Source of the DNA: Stenotrophomonas maltophilia
GTDB taxonomy: Bacteria > Pseudomonadota > Gammaproteobacteria > Xanthomonadales > Xanthomonadaceae
Direction: 5' to 3'
NCBI GenBank assembly: GCA_002387845.1
Contig: DGLB01000028.1
Span: forward strand, 100,800 to 152,390
DNA length: 51,591 nt
Of the stretch, positions 1 to 7,689 are shown piece after piece. Position numbers and translations under genes: made by a program. The number at the start of each line of letters is the position of its first letter. Within the stretch, counting starts at the first letter, position 1. The notes under the pieces were generated by a model. It worked only from the letters and a program-made list of their open reading frames with translations, did not search any database and was not told the origin of the DNA.

Positions 1-20
1 TCGTTCGCGGATCACGCTTT

Positions 21-169
21 GGTAGGGTCGAACGACAGTCGACTGCCGATGGCGGTTATTAGCACGGTAACGCATGACCGTTGAGCGGAGAAGCGCTTCT
101 GCGTTTGGGGGTCATGCGTTACCGGGCGATGGAGATTCCACGGCGGTCGTCTGTCGACCGACCCTACCG
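21..169. repeat. Long palindromic repeat (SMAG/REP-doublet type), copy 1
   Basis: An imperfect inverted repeat of about 150 bp. It begins GGTAGGGTCGAACGACAGTC and ends with the reverse complement GTCGACCGACCCTACC. Inside it are paired arms around GGTAACGCATGACC and GTCATGCGTTACCGG. About ten copies or part copies occur in the window, all outside genes. The GTAG head is the hallmark of Stenotrophomonas SMAG repeats; I infer that this is a tail-to-tail doublet of two such stem-loops. Confidence 0.85.
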
Positions 170-177
170 CTGCATCG

Positions 178-328
178 GCATAGTCGCAACCGGAGGACGT
201 GGGGGCGGCATGGTCGCAACCCCGGGGGCGTCGGGGCGGCATGGTCGCAACCCGGGGGACGTCGGGGTGGCATGGTCGCAACCGGGGGCGTCGGGGCGGC
301 ATGGTCGCAACCGCGGCGCATCGGGGTG
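178..328. repeat. Tandem repeat, five units of about 30 bp
   Basis: Five head-to-tail units of 29-31 bp, each starting GCATGGTCGCAACC (first unit GCATAGTCGCAACC) and followed by a GGGGGCGTCGGGGCG-like stretch. The start is well conserved and the G-rich tail varies. The region from 1 to 384 holds only this array and two palindromic repeats; no convincing gene is seen. Confidence 0.85.
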
Positions 329-349
329 TTGGGGGTGGTCGTGGAGAGC

Positions 350-371
350 AGCCGGGCAAGCCCGGCTCTAC
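350..371 (-). repeat. Short SMAG/REP palindrome
   Basis: A 22-bp stem-loop, GTAGAGCCGGGCTTG followed by the complementary arm, read on the minus strand. It lies just after the stop of the TonB receptor gene. Single hairpins of the same sequence recur at 2772-2793, 43053-43073, 43789-43809, 44712-44733 and in a cluster near 48 kb. Confidence 0.85.
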
Positions 372-384
372 GAGTTGCGGGTGC

Positions 385-2586
385 TTAGAACTGCGTGCGC
401 ACCGTCACCATCACGTTGCGCGGCTCTCCGGGCGTGTTGTAGCTGTTGAGCCCGCCGACGCGTTCGTAGTAGTTGCGATCGAACAGGTTGTTCACCGCAA
501 CACCCATCCGCAGGTTTTCGTTGAAGCGATATCCCGCGTGCGCGCTGGCCACGGCATAGCCCCCTTGTTCGCGGATGCCGGCCACGCCCGAGCCCAGCAG
601 CCCGCTGGATACATGCAGGCCGCCACCGAACGAGAGGCCGCGCAGCATGCCGGCTTCAATGCGGTAGTTGGCGAACAGTTTCACCGTGTGGTCCGGCTCG
701 AACAGGGTGAACGGCGAGCCTTGCTGGAAACTCTGGTGGCTGACATAGCGCGTGAGCAGGCGGGTGTAGCCCGCGGTGAGGTCTAGGTTGGGCAGCGGGC
801 TGCCGCTGGCTTCGATCTCCCAGCCCTTCACCTCTACTTCGCCGGCCTGCAGGAAGAAACCAGGGTTGGCCAGGTCCGGGTAGGAGCGGTTGACGTCGCG
901 GGTGCGGAACGCGGATGCGGCGAGGTTGAGCGCACCACCGCGCAGGCTGGCCTTCGCGCCGATCTCCAGCTGCTTGCCCACGCGCGGGTCGATGGTCTCG
1001 CCGCCTACCTTGCGCTGGGTCTGCGGAATGAAGGTGTCCGCGTAGCTGGCGTAGGCGGTCATCACTTCGGTGAAGTGGAAGACCATGCCGGCGTAGGGCG
1101 TGAACTCGCCGTTGGCCTGCGCGCCGTCTTTCCACGCAGTGAGCGGCTGGGGGGCCACGGTACGCGACTGCGCATCAAAGCGGCTCCAGCGTCCACCGGC
1201 CACGCCGGTAAGGCGGTCGGTGAGCGCCAGGCGCAGCTGGCCGTAAAGGCCGGCCTGGCGGGTGGTCGAGTCGTAGCCCGAGGTGTAGGCAATCGGCACG
1301 TTCGGCACCACGTTCGGGTCCGTTACCGGCACACGGGGCACGGTGGGGCTTTGACCATAGCGGGTGAGGCTGTCGTATTCCTCGATGTTGGCCCCGATCG
1401 TGGCGTGGTGTTCGCGCCCCCACAGCGCGAATGCGCCGGCGGCGAACACGTCCACGCCCTCGCGGATTTCATCGCTGTCACTCTGCCGCCGCGCGTAGCT
1501 GGCCACGGTGCCGGTGGCCGGGTTCACGCCGCCGGTGGGATAGCTGTCCTTGTAGTACCAGTCCAGCCGTTGGCGGCTGGCGCGGGCCTTGAACATCCAG
1601 CCGTTGGTGAAGGCGTGCTCCAGATCCAGCGTGACCGATTCCTTGTCCCACTGCTGGATGACCCAGTCCGGGTACGGATACAGCGAGCGCGGCGCATCGA
1701 GGAAACGCTGGTCGGTGTAGGCCGGCTGGCCCGAGTACGGCATCACGTCGTCCGACTGGCGCGTGGCAGTGAGCGACAGCGTGGTGGACGGGGCGAGATC
1801 CCAGTCCAGTACGCCGTGGATCAGGCGGCGGCTGGCGTCGGCGGTGTCGTAGAAGTACTCGCGATCCTGTGCGGTGGCGACGACGCGGCTGCGTACGGTG
1901 CCTGCCTGGTTGAGCGGGCCGCCGATGTCGACTTCCGCGCGACGGTTCGACCAGGAGCCGGCCGAGAGCGCAACGTTTCCACCGAACGCGTCCCTGCCCC
2001 GCTTGCGCACGAAGTTGGCGACGCCGCCGGGCTGGCTGGAGCCCTGGAAGATGCCGCCGGGGCCGCGCAGCACTTCCACGCGGTCGTAGATGGCCAGGTC
2101 GAACTGCTGGAAGGCCGAGAGCGCGCCGTAAGCAGGAATGCCGTCGTAGGACGATTCCAGCGTGTAGCCGCGCGAGCGGATCTGGCTGGTGGCCCCATCC
2201 CAGGGCGAGACAGTGACGCCGGTGACTTCCTTCAGCGCGCTTTCGACCGTGGTGAGGTTCTGGTCTTCAATGCGCTGGCGGGTAATGACGCTGACCGAGT
2301 TGGGAATGTCGAGCAGGCGCACCGGAGCCTTGCCGCCCCAGGTGACCACGGGCGAGGTGTAGGAGCCGGTGCCTTCGGTGGTGCCGAGGCGCTGGGCTTC
2401 GACGTGGATGGTGTCCAGGTTGGAGGCGGTGGTGGCGGCAGGCGGCTCTGCAGCGGACACGTTGGCCGCAAGCAGCAGCGCGCTGGCGAACACGGGGATC
2501 GCGGGTCCCTGCGCCGCTGCGCGCTGAGAGCCAGAACGGCAGGCAGACGCCTGGGCCGCGCCCAGGGAAAAGGTCGGTTTGATCAT
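385..2586 (-). CDS. TonB-dependent siderophore receptor
   Basis: A 733-residue outer-membrane receptor that would import a ferric siderophore using TonB energy. Residues 1 to about 45 look like a signal peptide (hydrophobic PVFASALLLAANVSAAEP). A TonB-box-like DTIHVEA follows near residue 57. The plug domain is clear: DIPNSVSVITRQRIEDQN, then the conserved YDRVEVLRGPGGIFQG and PGGVANFVRKR. The rest is a beta-barrel with many aromatic-ended strands. The receptor-end signature is NLFDRNYYERVGG and the protein ends in phenylalanine, as outer-membrane barrels do. The length is normal for the FpvA/FhuE-like group. The substrate cannot be told from sequence. It stands alone, without a sigma/anti-sigma pair, and its N-terminus is too short for a clear signalling extension. 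Confidence 0.93.
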   Translation of the reverse strand: MIKPTFSLGAAQASACRSGSQRAAAQGPAIPVFASALLLAANVSAAEPPAATTASNLDTIHVEAQRLGTTEGTGSYTSPVVTWGGKAPVRLLDIPNSVSVITRQRIEDQNLTTVESALKEVTGVTVSPWDGATSQIRSRGYTLESSYDGIPAYGALSAFQQFDLAIYDRVEVLRGPGGIFQGSSQPGGVANFVRKRGRDAFGGNVALSAGSWSNRRAEVDIGGPLNQAGTVRSRVVATAQDREYFYDTADASRRLIHGVLDWDLAPSTTLSLTATRQSDDVMPYSGQPAYTDQRFLDAPRSLYPYPDWVIQQWDKESVTLDLEHAFTNGWMFKARASRQRLDWYYKDSYPTGGVNPATGTVASYARRQSDSDEIREGVDVFAAGAFALWGREHHATIGANIEEYDSLTRYGQSPTVPRVPVTDPNVVPNVPIAYTSGYDSTTRQAGLYGQLRLALTDRLTGVAGGRWSRFDAQSRTVAPQPLTAWKDGAQANGEFTPYAGMVFHFTEVMTAYASYADTFIPQTQRKVGGETIDPRVGKQLEIGAKASLRGGALNLAASAFRTRDVNRSYPDLANPGFFLQAGEVEVKGWEIEASGSPLPNLDLTAGYTRLLTRYVSHQSFQQGSPFTLFEPDHTVKLFANYRIEAGMLRGLSFGGGLHVSSGLLGSGVAGIREQGGYAVASAHAGYRFNENLRMGVAVNNLFDRNYYERVGGLNSYNTPGEPRNVMVTVRTQF

Positions 2587-2735
2587 GATGCAGTCGCATT
2601 AGAGGCGTGCAGGCGTGCTGTCGGCGGGCGCTGCACGTGCCCTCCCCCGTGGCCGGAACCGACGGGCGTTAGTGTAACGTTATGTTATTACGTTGCATAC
2701 CGGGCGTAACTGCGCCGCGCCCGTAGCGTCGCGCC
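2587..2735 (-). promoter_or_regulatory. Probable promoter/operator region of the TonB receptor
   Basis: An AT-rich island in a GC-rich leader lies about 80-115 bases before the receptor start (2670-2701). It holds the interrupted dyad AACGTTATGTTATTACGTT. Siderophore receptors are commonly under Fur control, but this is not a convincing Fur box, so I give only the position and the dyad. A short palindrome of another REP subtype (GTCGCGCCATGCGCG) lies at about 2728-2744. Confidence 0.35.
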
Positions 2736-2771
2736 ATGCGCGTCGGGGCGTTGGCGTTGGTCGCTAACGGC

Positions 2772-2793
2772 AGCCGGGCAAGCCCGGCTCTAC
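2772..2793 (-). repeat. Short SMAG/REP palindrome
   Basis: Same 22-bp hairpin as at 350-371. It ends at the stop codon of the following minus-strand gene, so it may act as that gene's transcript end. Confidence 0.8.
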
Positions 2794-3644
2794 GGGGTTT
2801 CCAGGATGGCCAGGACGGCTTCTATCTGACGGTCGAGCGCTTCGCGGTCGGCCTCGGATTCCATCTCGCTCTTCATGGCCTGCTCGTAATCTCCCTTGCC
2901 GCACACGTGATGATGCAGGCAGTAATTGGTCACCAGCGGACTCTCCGGCCCGCAGTCCATGCCCATGCGGCACGCCGCCAACATCCAGGCCAGACTTGTG
3001 GCGTTGCTCACCAGGGGGCCATAACCCTCACCCAGGTTCTCCGTTACCGGGCCACCCATGACATTGCCGTAAGCGAACACCGCCACGGGGTCTTTGGATG
3101 CAATCACATCGTCAAAAAAGCGCTTTGCCTCGTCAGCACTCAACGGCGGGTGGCGAAGCATATTGACGATCGCCCATGCAGCCAAGTCGCCGTTCTCCGC
3201 CGCCTTCTCATACCAGTGCTGCGCGTCCTCCAGGGTCACCCGCGCCCCGCCCTCCACCTGGGCGCAGTTCTGCTGGAGCGCGCGGTGGGCATCGATCGAC
3301 ATGGACTCGGGGCTGTTGGCAGGAATGTCGCTCAGCTGCAGGGCGGTGAACTTGAGCGGGTGGTCGTAGATGTAGGCGCAGTCTACGAATATCTGCGCGA
3401 CCAGCCGCTGGGCTACGGCGTCGCCGGCGTCGGCGCGTTGCTTGAGGGTGCGGTATTGGTGGAACAGGTTCGGGGAGGTGGTGGCTTCGTGGGAAACGCC
3501 GAGGGACGCTGGTTGCACGGGCTTGGGGGTGGCCGCAGAAGCCGGTGGGGGCGATGCCGACGGCGGGGCGATGTGCCTCCAAGCGAGCCAGCCTGCGAGT
3601 GCCAGTGGGATGATGACGATGGCGAGCGTGCGCGAGGTAGACAT
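2790..3644 (-). CDS. Membrane-anchored Sel1/TPR-like protein of unknown function
   Basis: A 284-residue protein. The N-terminus MSTSRTLAIVIIPLALAGWL is a single membrane anchor or uncleaved signal, followed by a proline/alanine-rich linker (residues 25-45). The rest is helical with Sel1-type features: LKQRADAGDAVAQRLVAQI near residue 67 and AQHWYEKAAENGDLAAWAI near 140-158. Six cysteines in the periplasmic part (for example CRMGMDC and CLHHHVCG) suggest disulphides. No enzyme motif is seen. It lies alone between the receptor gene and an IS element. Confidence 0.7.
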   Translation of the reverse strand: MSTSRTLAIVIIPLALAGWLAWRHIAPPSASPPPASAATPKPVQPASLGVSHEATTSPNLFHQYRTLKQRADAGDAVAQRLVAQIFVDCAYIYDHPLKFTALQLSDIPANSPESMSIDAHRALQQNCAQVEGGARVTLEDAQHWYEKAAENGDLAAWAIVNMLRHPPLSADEAKRFFDDVIASKDPVAVFAYGNVMGGPVTENLGEGYGPLVSNATSLAWMLAACRMGMDCGPESPLVTNYCLHHHVCGKGDYEQAMKSEMESEADREALDRQIEAVLAILETP

Positions 3645-3660
3645 GTGGCCAAATCCTTTT

Positions 3661-3742
3661 GGTTCTTTGTGGGATTACTTCGACTTCGTTCGCGGATCTG
3701 TGGTTCTACGCGGGATTACTTCGAGTTCGTTCGCGGATCTGC
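3661..3742. repeat. Direct repeat, two units of 41 bp
   Basis: GGTTCT..GGGATTACTTCGA.TTCGTTCGCGGATCTG occurs twice in tandem (3661-3701 and 3702-3742), immediately before palindromic repeat copy 2. The TTCGTTCGCGGATCTG part is a variant of the CTCGTTCGCGAACC sequence that precedes other copies of the long palindrome. Confidence 0.8.
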
Positions 3743-3745
3743 TTC

Positions 3746-3890
3746 GGTAGGGTCGGTCGACAGACGACTGCCGATAACGGTGATCTGCACGGTAACGCAT
3801 GACCATCTGTCGGAAAAGCGCGCCTACGCTCAAGGGTCATGCGTTACCGGGCGTTGCAGATTTCACGGCAGTCGTCTGTCGACCGACTCT
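3746..3890. repeat. Long palindromic repeat, copy 2, interrupted by the IS110 element
   Basis: The usual doublet starts at GGTAGGGTCGGTCG but stops at CGACCGACTCT (3890) instead of continuing CTACCGCA. The missing end, CTACCGCAT, is found at 5112-5120, on the other side of the IS110-family element. Joining 3890 to 5114 restores a normal repeat, which marks the insertion site to within a dinucleotide. Confidence 0.8.
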
Positions 3891-4096
3891 TATCTGTTCG
3901 GAATCTGGCACCGTGGGTGTCGAGAGCCGGCGTGGGCCGCCGTATGACTCTAGATCTCAGCGATCGCTTGGTAGCTAGGTGCCCACGCCGGTATCTCCCT
4001 TGCATCGCCCGAACGGTTGCCAGAGTAGGCGCTCGTAGACGTAAGACTGGGCAAACGAGGGAGCTCTCGACCCCTCCAGCCTAGCGGAGAACGCTC
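3891..4096 (+). ncRNA. Candidate bridge RNA (seekRNA) in the IS110 leader
   Basis: IS110-group elements encode a bridge RNA upstream of the transposase. Here a perfect 11-bp stem (3927-3937 with 3981-3991, CCGGCGTGGGC) closes a loop. That loop contains GACTCT (3946-3951), identical to the left target half, and GGTAG (3970-3974), the complement of the right target half CTACC, with a GCGATCGC palindrome between them. Farther on, a GCCC/GGGC-closed loop (4007-4051) holds ACGGTTGC (4013-4020), matching the element's right end (ACGGTTGCT), and GTAAG (4041-4045), partly complementary to its left end (CTTATC). The layout of a target-binding loop followed by a donor-binding loop matches the published design. 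This was found by eye without folding software. Confidence 0.7.
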
Positions 4097-5005
4097 ATGA
4101 ATGGCATCGGGATTGATGTGAGCAAGGCGATGTTGGATGTAGCCGTTTTTGAAGGCCCTTTTGCGCAGTTTCACAACACGCCGGCGGGACATCGCAAGTT
4201 ATTGTTCTGGCTTGAAAAACAAGACCCAAGCCGGGTGGTCCTTGAAGCCTCGGGCGGATATGAACAGGCGATCCTCGACACACTGTTCAATGCCGGGCAC
4301 CAGGTGGTTCGGGTGAATGCGCGACGCAGTCATTCTTTTGCTGATGCGACAGCCCTTCCGGCAAAGACGGATCGGCTGGATGCAATCAACTTGGCCCAAA
4401 TGGCTGAAAGGTTGGATTTGCGGCTTTATCGGCCTATGGAGACCTGGCGGGTACGGCTACGCGAATTTGTAAGTGCCCGGCTGCAGTTGATAGAGATGAT
4501 CGCTGCCGCGCAGAACCAGCTTCAGCACATGACCGATCGCGGGTTATGCCGTCAGCTGAAAGCAAACCTTCAACAGATGCAGAGAAACTGTACCCGGCTG
4601 GAACAACAGATTGCCGAACAGGTTCGCGAACAACCGCAACTGGAAGCAATGAAAGCCCTCAAGGGAGTAGGACCGGTGCTGCAATCCGTCTTGGCCGCCT
4701 ATCTGCCCGAACTGGGCGTGCTGAATCGAAAAGCGATCGCCAAACTAGAGGGTGTAGCGCCGATCGCTCGCGACAGTGGAAGCATGCGGGGCTTACGACG
4801 GATATGTCACGGCCGGATAGAAGTACGCAACGTGCTGTACATGGCAAGCCTGTCCGCCATCCGGCACGAACCTGTCATCGGTAGGTTTTATCAGACTCTC
4901 AAGAAGCGAGGGAAGCCAAGCAAAGTCGCGATTGTGGCGGCCATGCACAAGATGCTTGTGATCATCAACGCGCGCGTGCGTGAAGCCAGGCTCGCGCAAG
5001 CCTGA
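4097..5005 (+). CDS. IS110-family transposase (DEDD recombinase)
   Basis: A 302-residue transposase. The N-terminal RuvC-like DEDD domain shows GIDVSKAMLDVAV (first Asp), VVLEASGGYE (Glu) and PAKTDRLDAINLA (Asp pair). A coiled region at about 145-180 (LQQMQRNCTRLEQQIAEQV) joins it to the C-terminal Transposase_20 domain. That domain has the helix-hairpin-helix MKALKGVGPVLQSVLAAYLP and GVAPIARDSGSMRG, where the serine lies in the usual catalytic position. Length and order are intact, so the enzyme may be active. It would use the leader RNA to choose target and donor DNA. Confidence 0.93.
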   Translation: MNGIGIDVSKAMLDVAVFEGPFAQFHNTPAGHRKLLFWLEKQDPSRVVLEASGGYEQAILDTLFNAGHQVVRVNARRSHSFADATALPAKTDRLDAINLAQMAERLDLRLYRPMETWRVRLREFVSARLQLIEMIAAAQNQLQHMTDRGLCRQLKANLQQMQRNCTRLEQQIAEQVREQPQLEAMKALKGVGPVLQSVLAAYLPELGVLNRKAIAKLEGVAPIARDSGSMRGLRRICHGRIEVRNVLYMASLSAIRHEPVIGRFYQTLKKRGKPSKVAIVAAMHKMLVIINARVREARLAQA

Positions 5006-5111
5006 CTGCCGCTGCGTCGAATGTATACCTTGGGCCGGCCAATGGCCGGCGCTACCATGCCCGAAATTTGGCGAACGTCAGATCATTCGGGCACCCAGAC
5101 GAACACGGTTG

Positions 5112-5678
5112 CTACCGCATTCCCCCATCCACCCCACGGCGCCCATCCATCACATTCCCCGCACCAGCCGCAGCAGCCGCCTCACGCAACACCGCCACCA
5201 CCCGCTCCGGCTCCCGGCACGACACCACCAGGTTGTGGTCGCCCCGGGTAGGGATCAACACCCTGCCCTTCTTGCCCGCCGTGGCCGCAAACACCGGCTT
5301 CCCGCGCGAGGTGGTGAACCAGCCCAGCTGCATGCCGGGCAACCCGATACCGTTCTTCCGCCAGCGCAGCCGCGGATGCTCGCCATCGGGCAGCACCTGC
5401 ACCGAATCCAGCACCACGCTGTTGATGGAAACGCGGGTGCGGTATGGGAACACGCCTACGTAGATGTGCCCGCGGGTGATCTTCAGCCGGCACAGCAGCA
5501 TGGTGGCGAAGATGGACGCCGCCAAGATCGCGATGACAACCATCCCGATGGATACCGCGCTGCCCTTGCCGCCATACAGCGAACACGCGGCAATGCCGCC
5601 GCAGATCACAATCACTGACGTAACCGACCAGGCATTGGCCAGTGGTACCCGCTCGTCGAATACGTACGACTCGTCCAT
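5112..5678 (-). CDS. Small membrane protein with PH-like domain
   Basis: About 188 residues from MDESYVFDERVPLANAW; a longer start 14 codons upstream is possible. Two hydrophobic helices (VTSVIVICGGIAACSLYG and IGMVVIAILAASIFATMLL) are followed by a soluble beta-rich part (LKITRGHIYVGVFPYRTRVS, then strands up to VVSCREPERVVAVLREA). That arrangement resembles bacterial PH-like domain membrane proteins. Its TAG stop (5112-5114) is formed by the GTAG of the palindromic repeat, and the CT core of the IS110 element lies inside that stop codon. Because the core is kept on insertion, the reading frame and stop were not altered. Function unknown. Confidence 0.6.
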   Translation of the reverse strand: MDESYVFDERVPLANAWSVTSVIVICGGIAACSLYGGKGSAVSIGMVVIAILAASIFATMLLCRLKITRGHIYVGVFPYRTRVSINSVVLDSVQVLPDGEHPRLRWRKNGIGLPGMQLGWFTTSRGKPVFAATAGKKGRVLIPTRGDHNLVVSCREPERVVAVLREAAAAAGAGNVMDGRRGVDGGMR

Positions 5679-6028
5679 CAGTGCGTTCACCAGTAAGGGG
5701 CTACCGAATACCGATAACACAACAGCGCCAAAGCCACATCAAGTGCCTACCGAATCGATATCGGCCTTCCGCCAACCCACTCTAGCTGCATTTTTGTGCC
5801 ACTTCTCACACTTCCAAACACCCGCCCAGTACCCCAAACAACACCTGTACCCATGTCGCTTTCAACCCCGAAACTGCCCAGAGTTCACTTCGTTTCGGCT
5901 GGAAGGAGGGCGGTCGTATGGCAAGCAATGGAACTGCATTGGAATGGGCACCCACTCTCCTGGGGCCGCCTGACCCGCATCTATCTTCCGCTGGTCCGCG
6001 GCCTCAAGAACGTTCGCGAGCCCGCTTC
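5679..6028. other. Non-coding stretch with no recognised feature
   Basis: No ORF here has a credible start, composition or similarity. Only CGTTCGCGAGCCCGCTTCGG at its right end (6011-6030) is recognisable: it is the lead-in found before most long palindromic repeats in the window. Confidence 0.5.
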
Positions 6029-6249
6029 GGTAGAGTCGGTCGTCAGACGACTGCCGATAACGGTGATCCGCACGGCAACGCATGAACATCGCCCGGAAAG
6101 GCGCGCCTCAATCCAATGGTCATGCGTCACCGGACGATGCGGATTCCACGGCGGTCGTCTATCGACCGACCCTACCGCACCCGGGCGTTGAGCACCTCTC
6201 TCGTTACCATTGATCATGGCTCTGAGCGGTCTACGAAAACTAGGCCGGC
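6029..6249. repeat. Long palindromic repeat copy 3 with conserved trailing segment
   Basis: The doublet runs from 6029 (GGTAGAGTCGGTCGTC) to 6177 (CGACCGACCCTACC). After it comes a decayed copy of a segment of about 55 bp (TTGATCATGGCTCTGAGC...CTACGAAAACTAGGCCGG). The same segment follows copies 4, 5 and 6. The unit ends directly at the stop codon of the next minus-strand gene, as it does for those copies. Confidence 0.8.
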
Positions 6250-6609
6250 TCAGTTCTCTACAAGCGTTCCCAGATCAAACTTCCTGCTGTACGAGCTTCG
6301 GCTACTGATGGTGACTTCACCCGAGCGGAATTTGCGACCATCGTCGCATTCGGCCACAAAGTAGTAGGGTTTCGCCTTCGGGCCAGCAACAACCATCATT
6401 GTTGTAGCGAAGTCAGCAGGGATATCCCTTGTAGGTAACTGCTCACCGGTCTCGGCGGAAACCATGCCCAGTTGGCACGGTTCACCCCGCTTATCCGCCA
6501 GCCCCGGCGCCGGCACTGAGCCAGACACCCGAATGATCATATCGCCACCGAAGGCCGTACATCCCGTGACCATCAATGCGCCCATGAATACTGGCAGCGC
6601 CATCTTCAT
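6250..6609 (-). CDS. Small lipoprotein, probable orphan immunity protein
   Basis: A 119-residue protein with a clear lipobox: MKMALPVFMGALMVTGC gives a signal of about 16 residues and a lipidated cysteine at 17. The mature part is a short beta-rich domain (CQLGMVSAETGEQLPTRD, KPYYFVAECDDGRKFRSGEV). A strong ribosome site (GGAGGAG) lies about 8 bases before the ATG. It directly follows a broken Rhs C-terminal fragment (about 6690-6812) in the direction of transcription, the place where an Rhs immunity gene sits. The immunity role is inferred from context and cell location; no family is recognised. Confidence 0.65.
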   Translation of the reverse strand: MKMALPVFMGALMVTGCTAFGGDMIIRVSGSVPAPGLADKRGEPCQLGMVSAETGEQLPTRDIPADFATTMMVVAGPKAKPYYFVAECDDGRKFRSGEVTISSRSSYSRKFDLGTLVEN

Positions 6610-6689
6610 CTGCTGCTCTCCTCCTTCTCTTCTTGCAGGCAGCTATTGAGTGCCTGGGCATGGTTCTTGGCAAGCGTATTTGCAGCACC

Positions 6690-6812
6690 CTCAAAGTGAC
6701 CGGATCGATCAGGCTAATCGGGCTTCCACGAACACAGGCATATGTGTTCACACCGCTCAACCCAATCAGATCACCCTCCGACTACCTACCCACCGCCGGT
6801 TCGTACTCGCAC
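6690..6812 (-). pseudogene. Rhs core/tip boundary fragment
   Basis: The minus strand reads SGVNTYACVRGSPISLIDP, matching the end of an Rhs core (SDPIGL.GG...FAYAAGNPTVYTDSLGL in the intact gene at 15285-20084). The bases just upstream, 6761-6812, align with 15846-15896 of that gene (AACCCAATC.GATCAC, CTACCTACCCACCGCCGG) but carry small deletions. It is a remnant with no start or toxin domain. Confidence 0.7.
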
Positions 6813-6836
6813 CGGCCTCGTTCGCGAACCTGCTTC

Positions 6837-7038
6837 GGTAGAGTCGGTCGTCAGACGACTGCCGATCACGGTGATCCGCACGGTAACGCATGAACATTGC
6901 CCGGAAAAGCGCGCCCGCGTTCAATGGTCATGCGTCACCGGATGATGCGGATTCCACGGCGGTCGTCTAACGACCGACCCTACCGCACCCTATTGATTGT
7001 GGCTCTGACTTGCCAGAATCCTGGCCGGTCCGCACTGA
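6837..7038. repeat. Long palindromic repeat copy 4 with conserved trailing segment
   Basis: Preceded by CTCGTTCGCGAACCTGCTTC. The doublet runs from 6837 to 6985, then CACCCTATTGATTGTGGCTC, TGACTTGCCAGAATCCTGGCC and so on up to the stop codon of the DUF4288 gene at 7039. Confidence 0.85.
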
Positions 7039-7356
7039 TCAGTTTTCGAAAGGCGTCAGGAGGCTCGCGACCTCAGAAGCGCGAAGGAATCTGGAGAAGA
7101 TCTCTGTACCGCTTGAGAGTGATTCAGACTCCACCTCCAGAATTCGCTCAACTTGAGAGAATGTCCATCTCACTTGGTCCCCTTCCGCAACCTCGTAGGA
7201 GGTCTCGCCTGCGACACCCATCTGGTGCGCTCGGGCGGACGCATCATCCCGGGATTCCGCTTGTAGGATGATGATTCGCTCCTCCCATAGTCCGGCCTCA
7301 GCTTTAGGTTTAGAGTGCTTGGATTCGAAAAGTATACTCGCCGCGAACCATCTCAT
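7039..7356 (-). CDS. DUF4288-domain small protein, probable orphan immunity protein
   Basis: A 105-residue cytoplasmic protein. The N-terminus MRWFAASILFESKH, a middle IIILQAESRDDASARAHQMG and the end DQVRWTFSQVERILEVESES match the pattern of DUF4288 proteins, which are small single-domain proteins often found near polymorphic toxins. GGAAGG lies 9 bases before the ATG. It sits in the run of displaced immunity-type genes and ends against repeat unit copy 4. Biochemical role unknown. Confidence 0.65.
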   Translation of the reverse strand: MRWFAASILFESKHSKPKAEAGLWEERIIILQAESRDDASARAHQMGVAGETSYEVAEGDQVRWTFSQVERILEVESESLSSGTEIFSRFLRASEVASLLTPFEN

Positions 7357-7434
7357 CTCTTGAGCCTTCCGTCAGTTAAAGGTTTTCGCGCGGTCTCGCA
7401 CGCTCTATCGCCCTCTCAAGCATCTTTAATGATC

Positions 7435-7662
7435 TTAGCCAATGTCTTGCACCTCAACCGACCTGGGGACTAGCGTGCGTCGCTGCCTTTCAGCTCTCTT
7501 GCGATGATCTGCTCTACCTTCATTGTCAGGCACCGCAAGCCCTGCTGAGCGAGCTGACTCTGAACTAGGGGATGTCCCTCCGGACTCAGCAATATCTGCC
7601 AGAGACGTAACGTCCCGGATTGATGCAAGTGGTGGTGATCCTAGGGCACAGGTGGCAGTCAT
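7435..7662 (-). pseudogene. Possible toxin-tip remnant before the DUF4288 gene
   Basis: An open frame of 75 codons ending ADHRKRAERQRRTLVPRSVE, basic and without a recognisable fold, start or ribosome site. Its place immediately upstream of an immunity-type gene fits a decayed toxin tip, but nothing in the sequence proves it is coding. The 7357-7434 gap holds nothing else. Confidence 0.2.
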
Positions 7663-7689
7663 GCTCGGCGTTTAGCGCGCCCCTTGGAA

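Larger units (their letters stand above)
3889..5113 (+). mobile_element. IS110-family insertion sequence, about 1.22 kb
   Basis: The ends were inferred from the disrupted palindromic repeat: left junction CGACT-CT-TATCTGTTCG, right junction CACGGTTG-CT-ACCGCAT. The shared CT (3889-3890 and 5112-5113) is the same core dinucleotide known for IS621 of E. coli, which also inserts into REP sequences. The element has a leader of about 206 bp without an ORF, one transposase gene (4097-5005) and about 105 bp of right end. There are no terminal inverted repeats, as expected for the IS110 group rather than IS1111. Confidence 0.8.

Noticed and set aside
178..328. CRISPR-like array
   Set aside because: Units are contiguous without unique spacers; the same holds for the 47-bp array at 20352-20586. 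No cas genes in the window.
2670..2701. Fur box before the siderophore receptor
   Set aside because: The AT-rich dyad does not fit the GATAAT-type hexamer array well enough to name the regulator.
1075..2709. Open frame of 544 codons on the plus strand
   Set aside because: Antisense to the TonB receptor; composition is a shadow.
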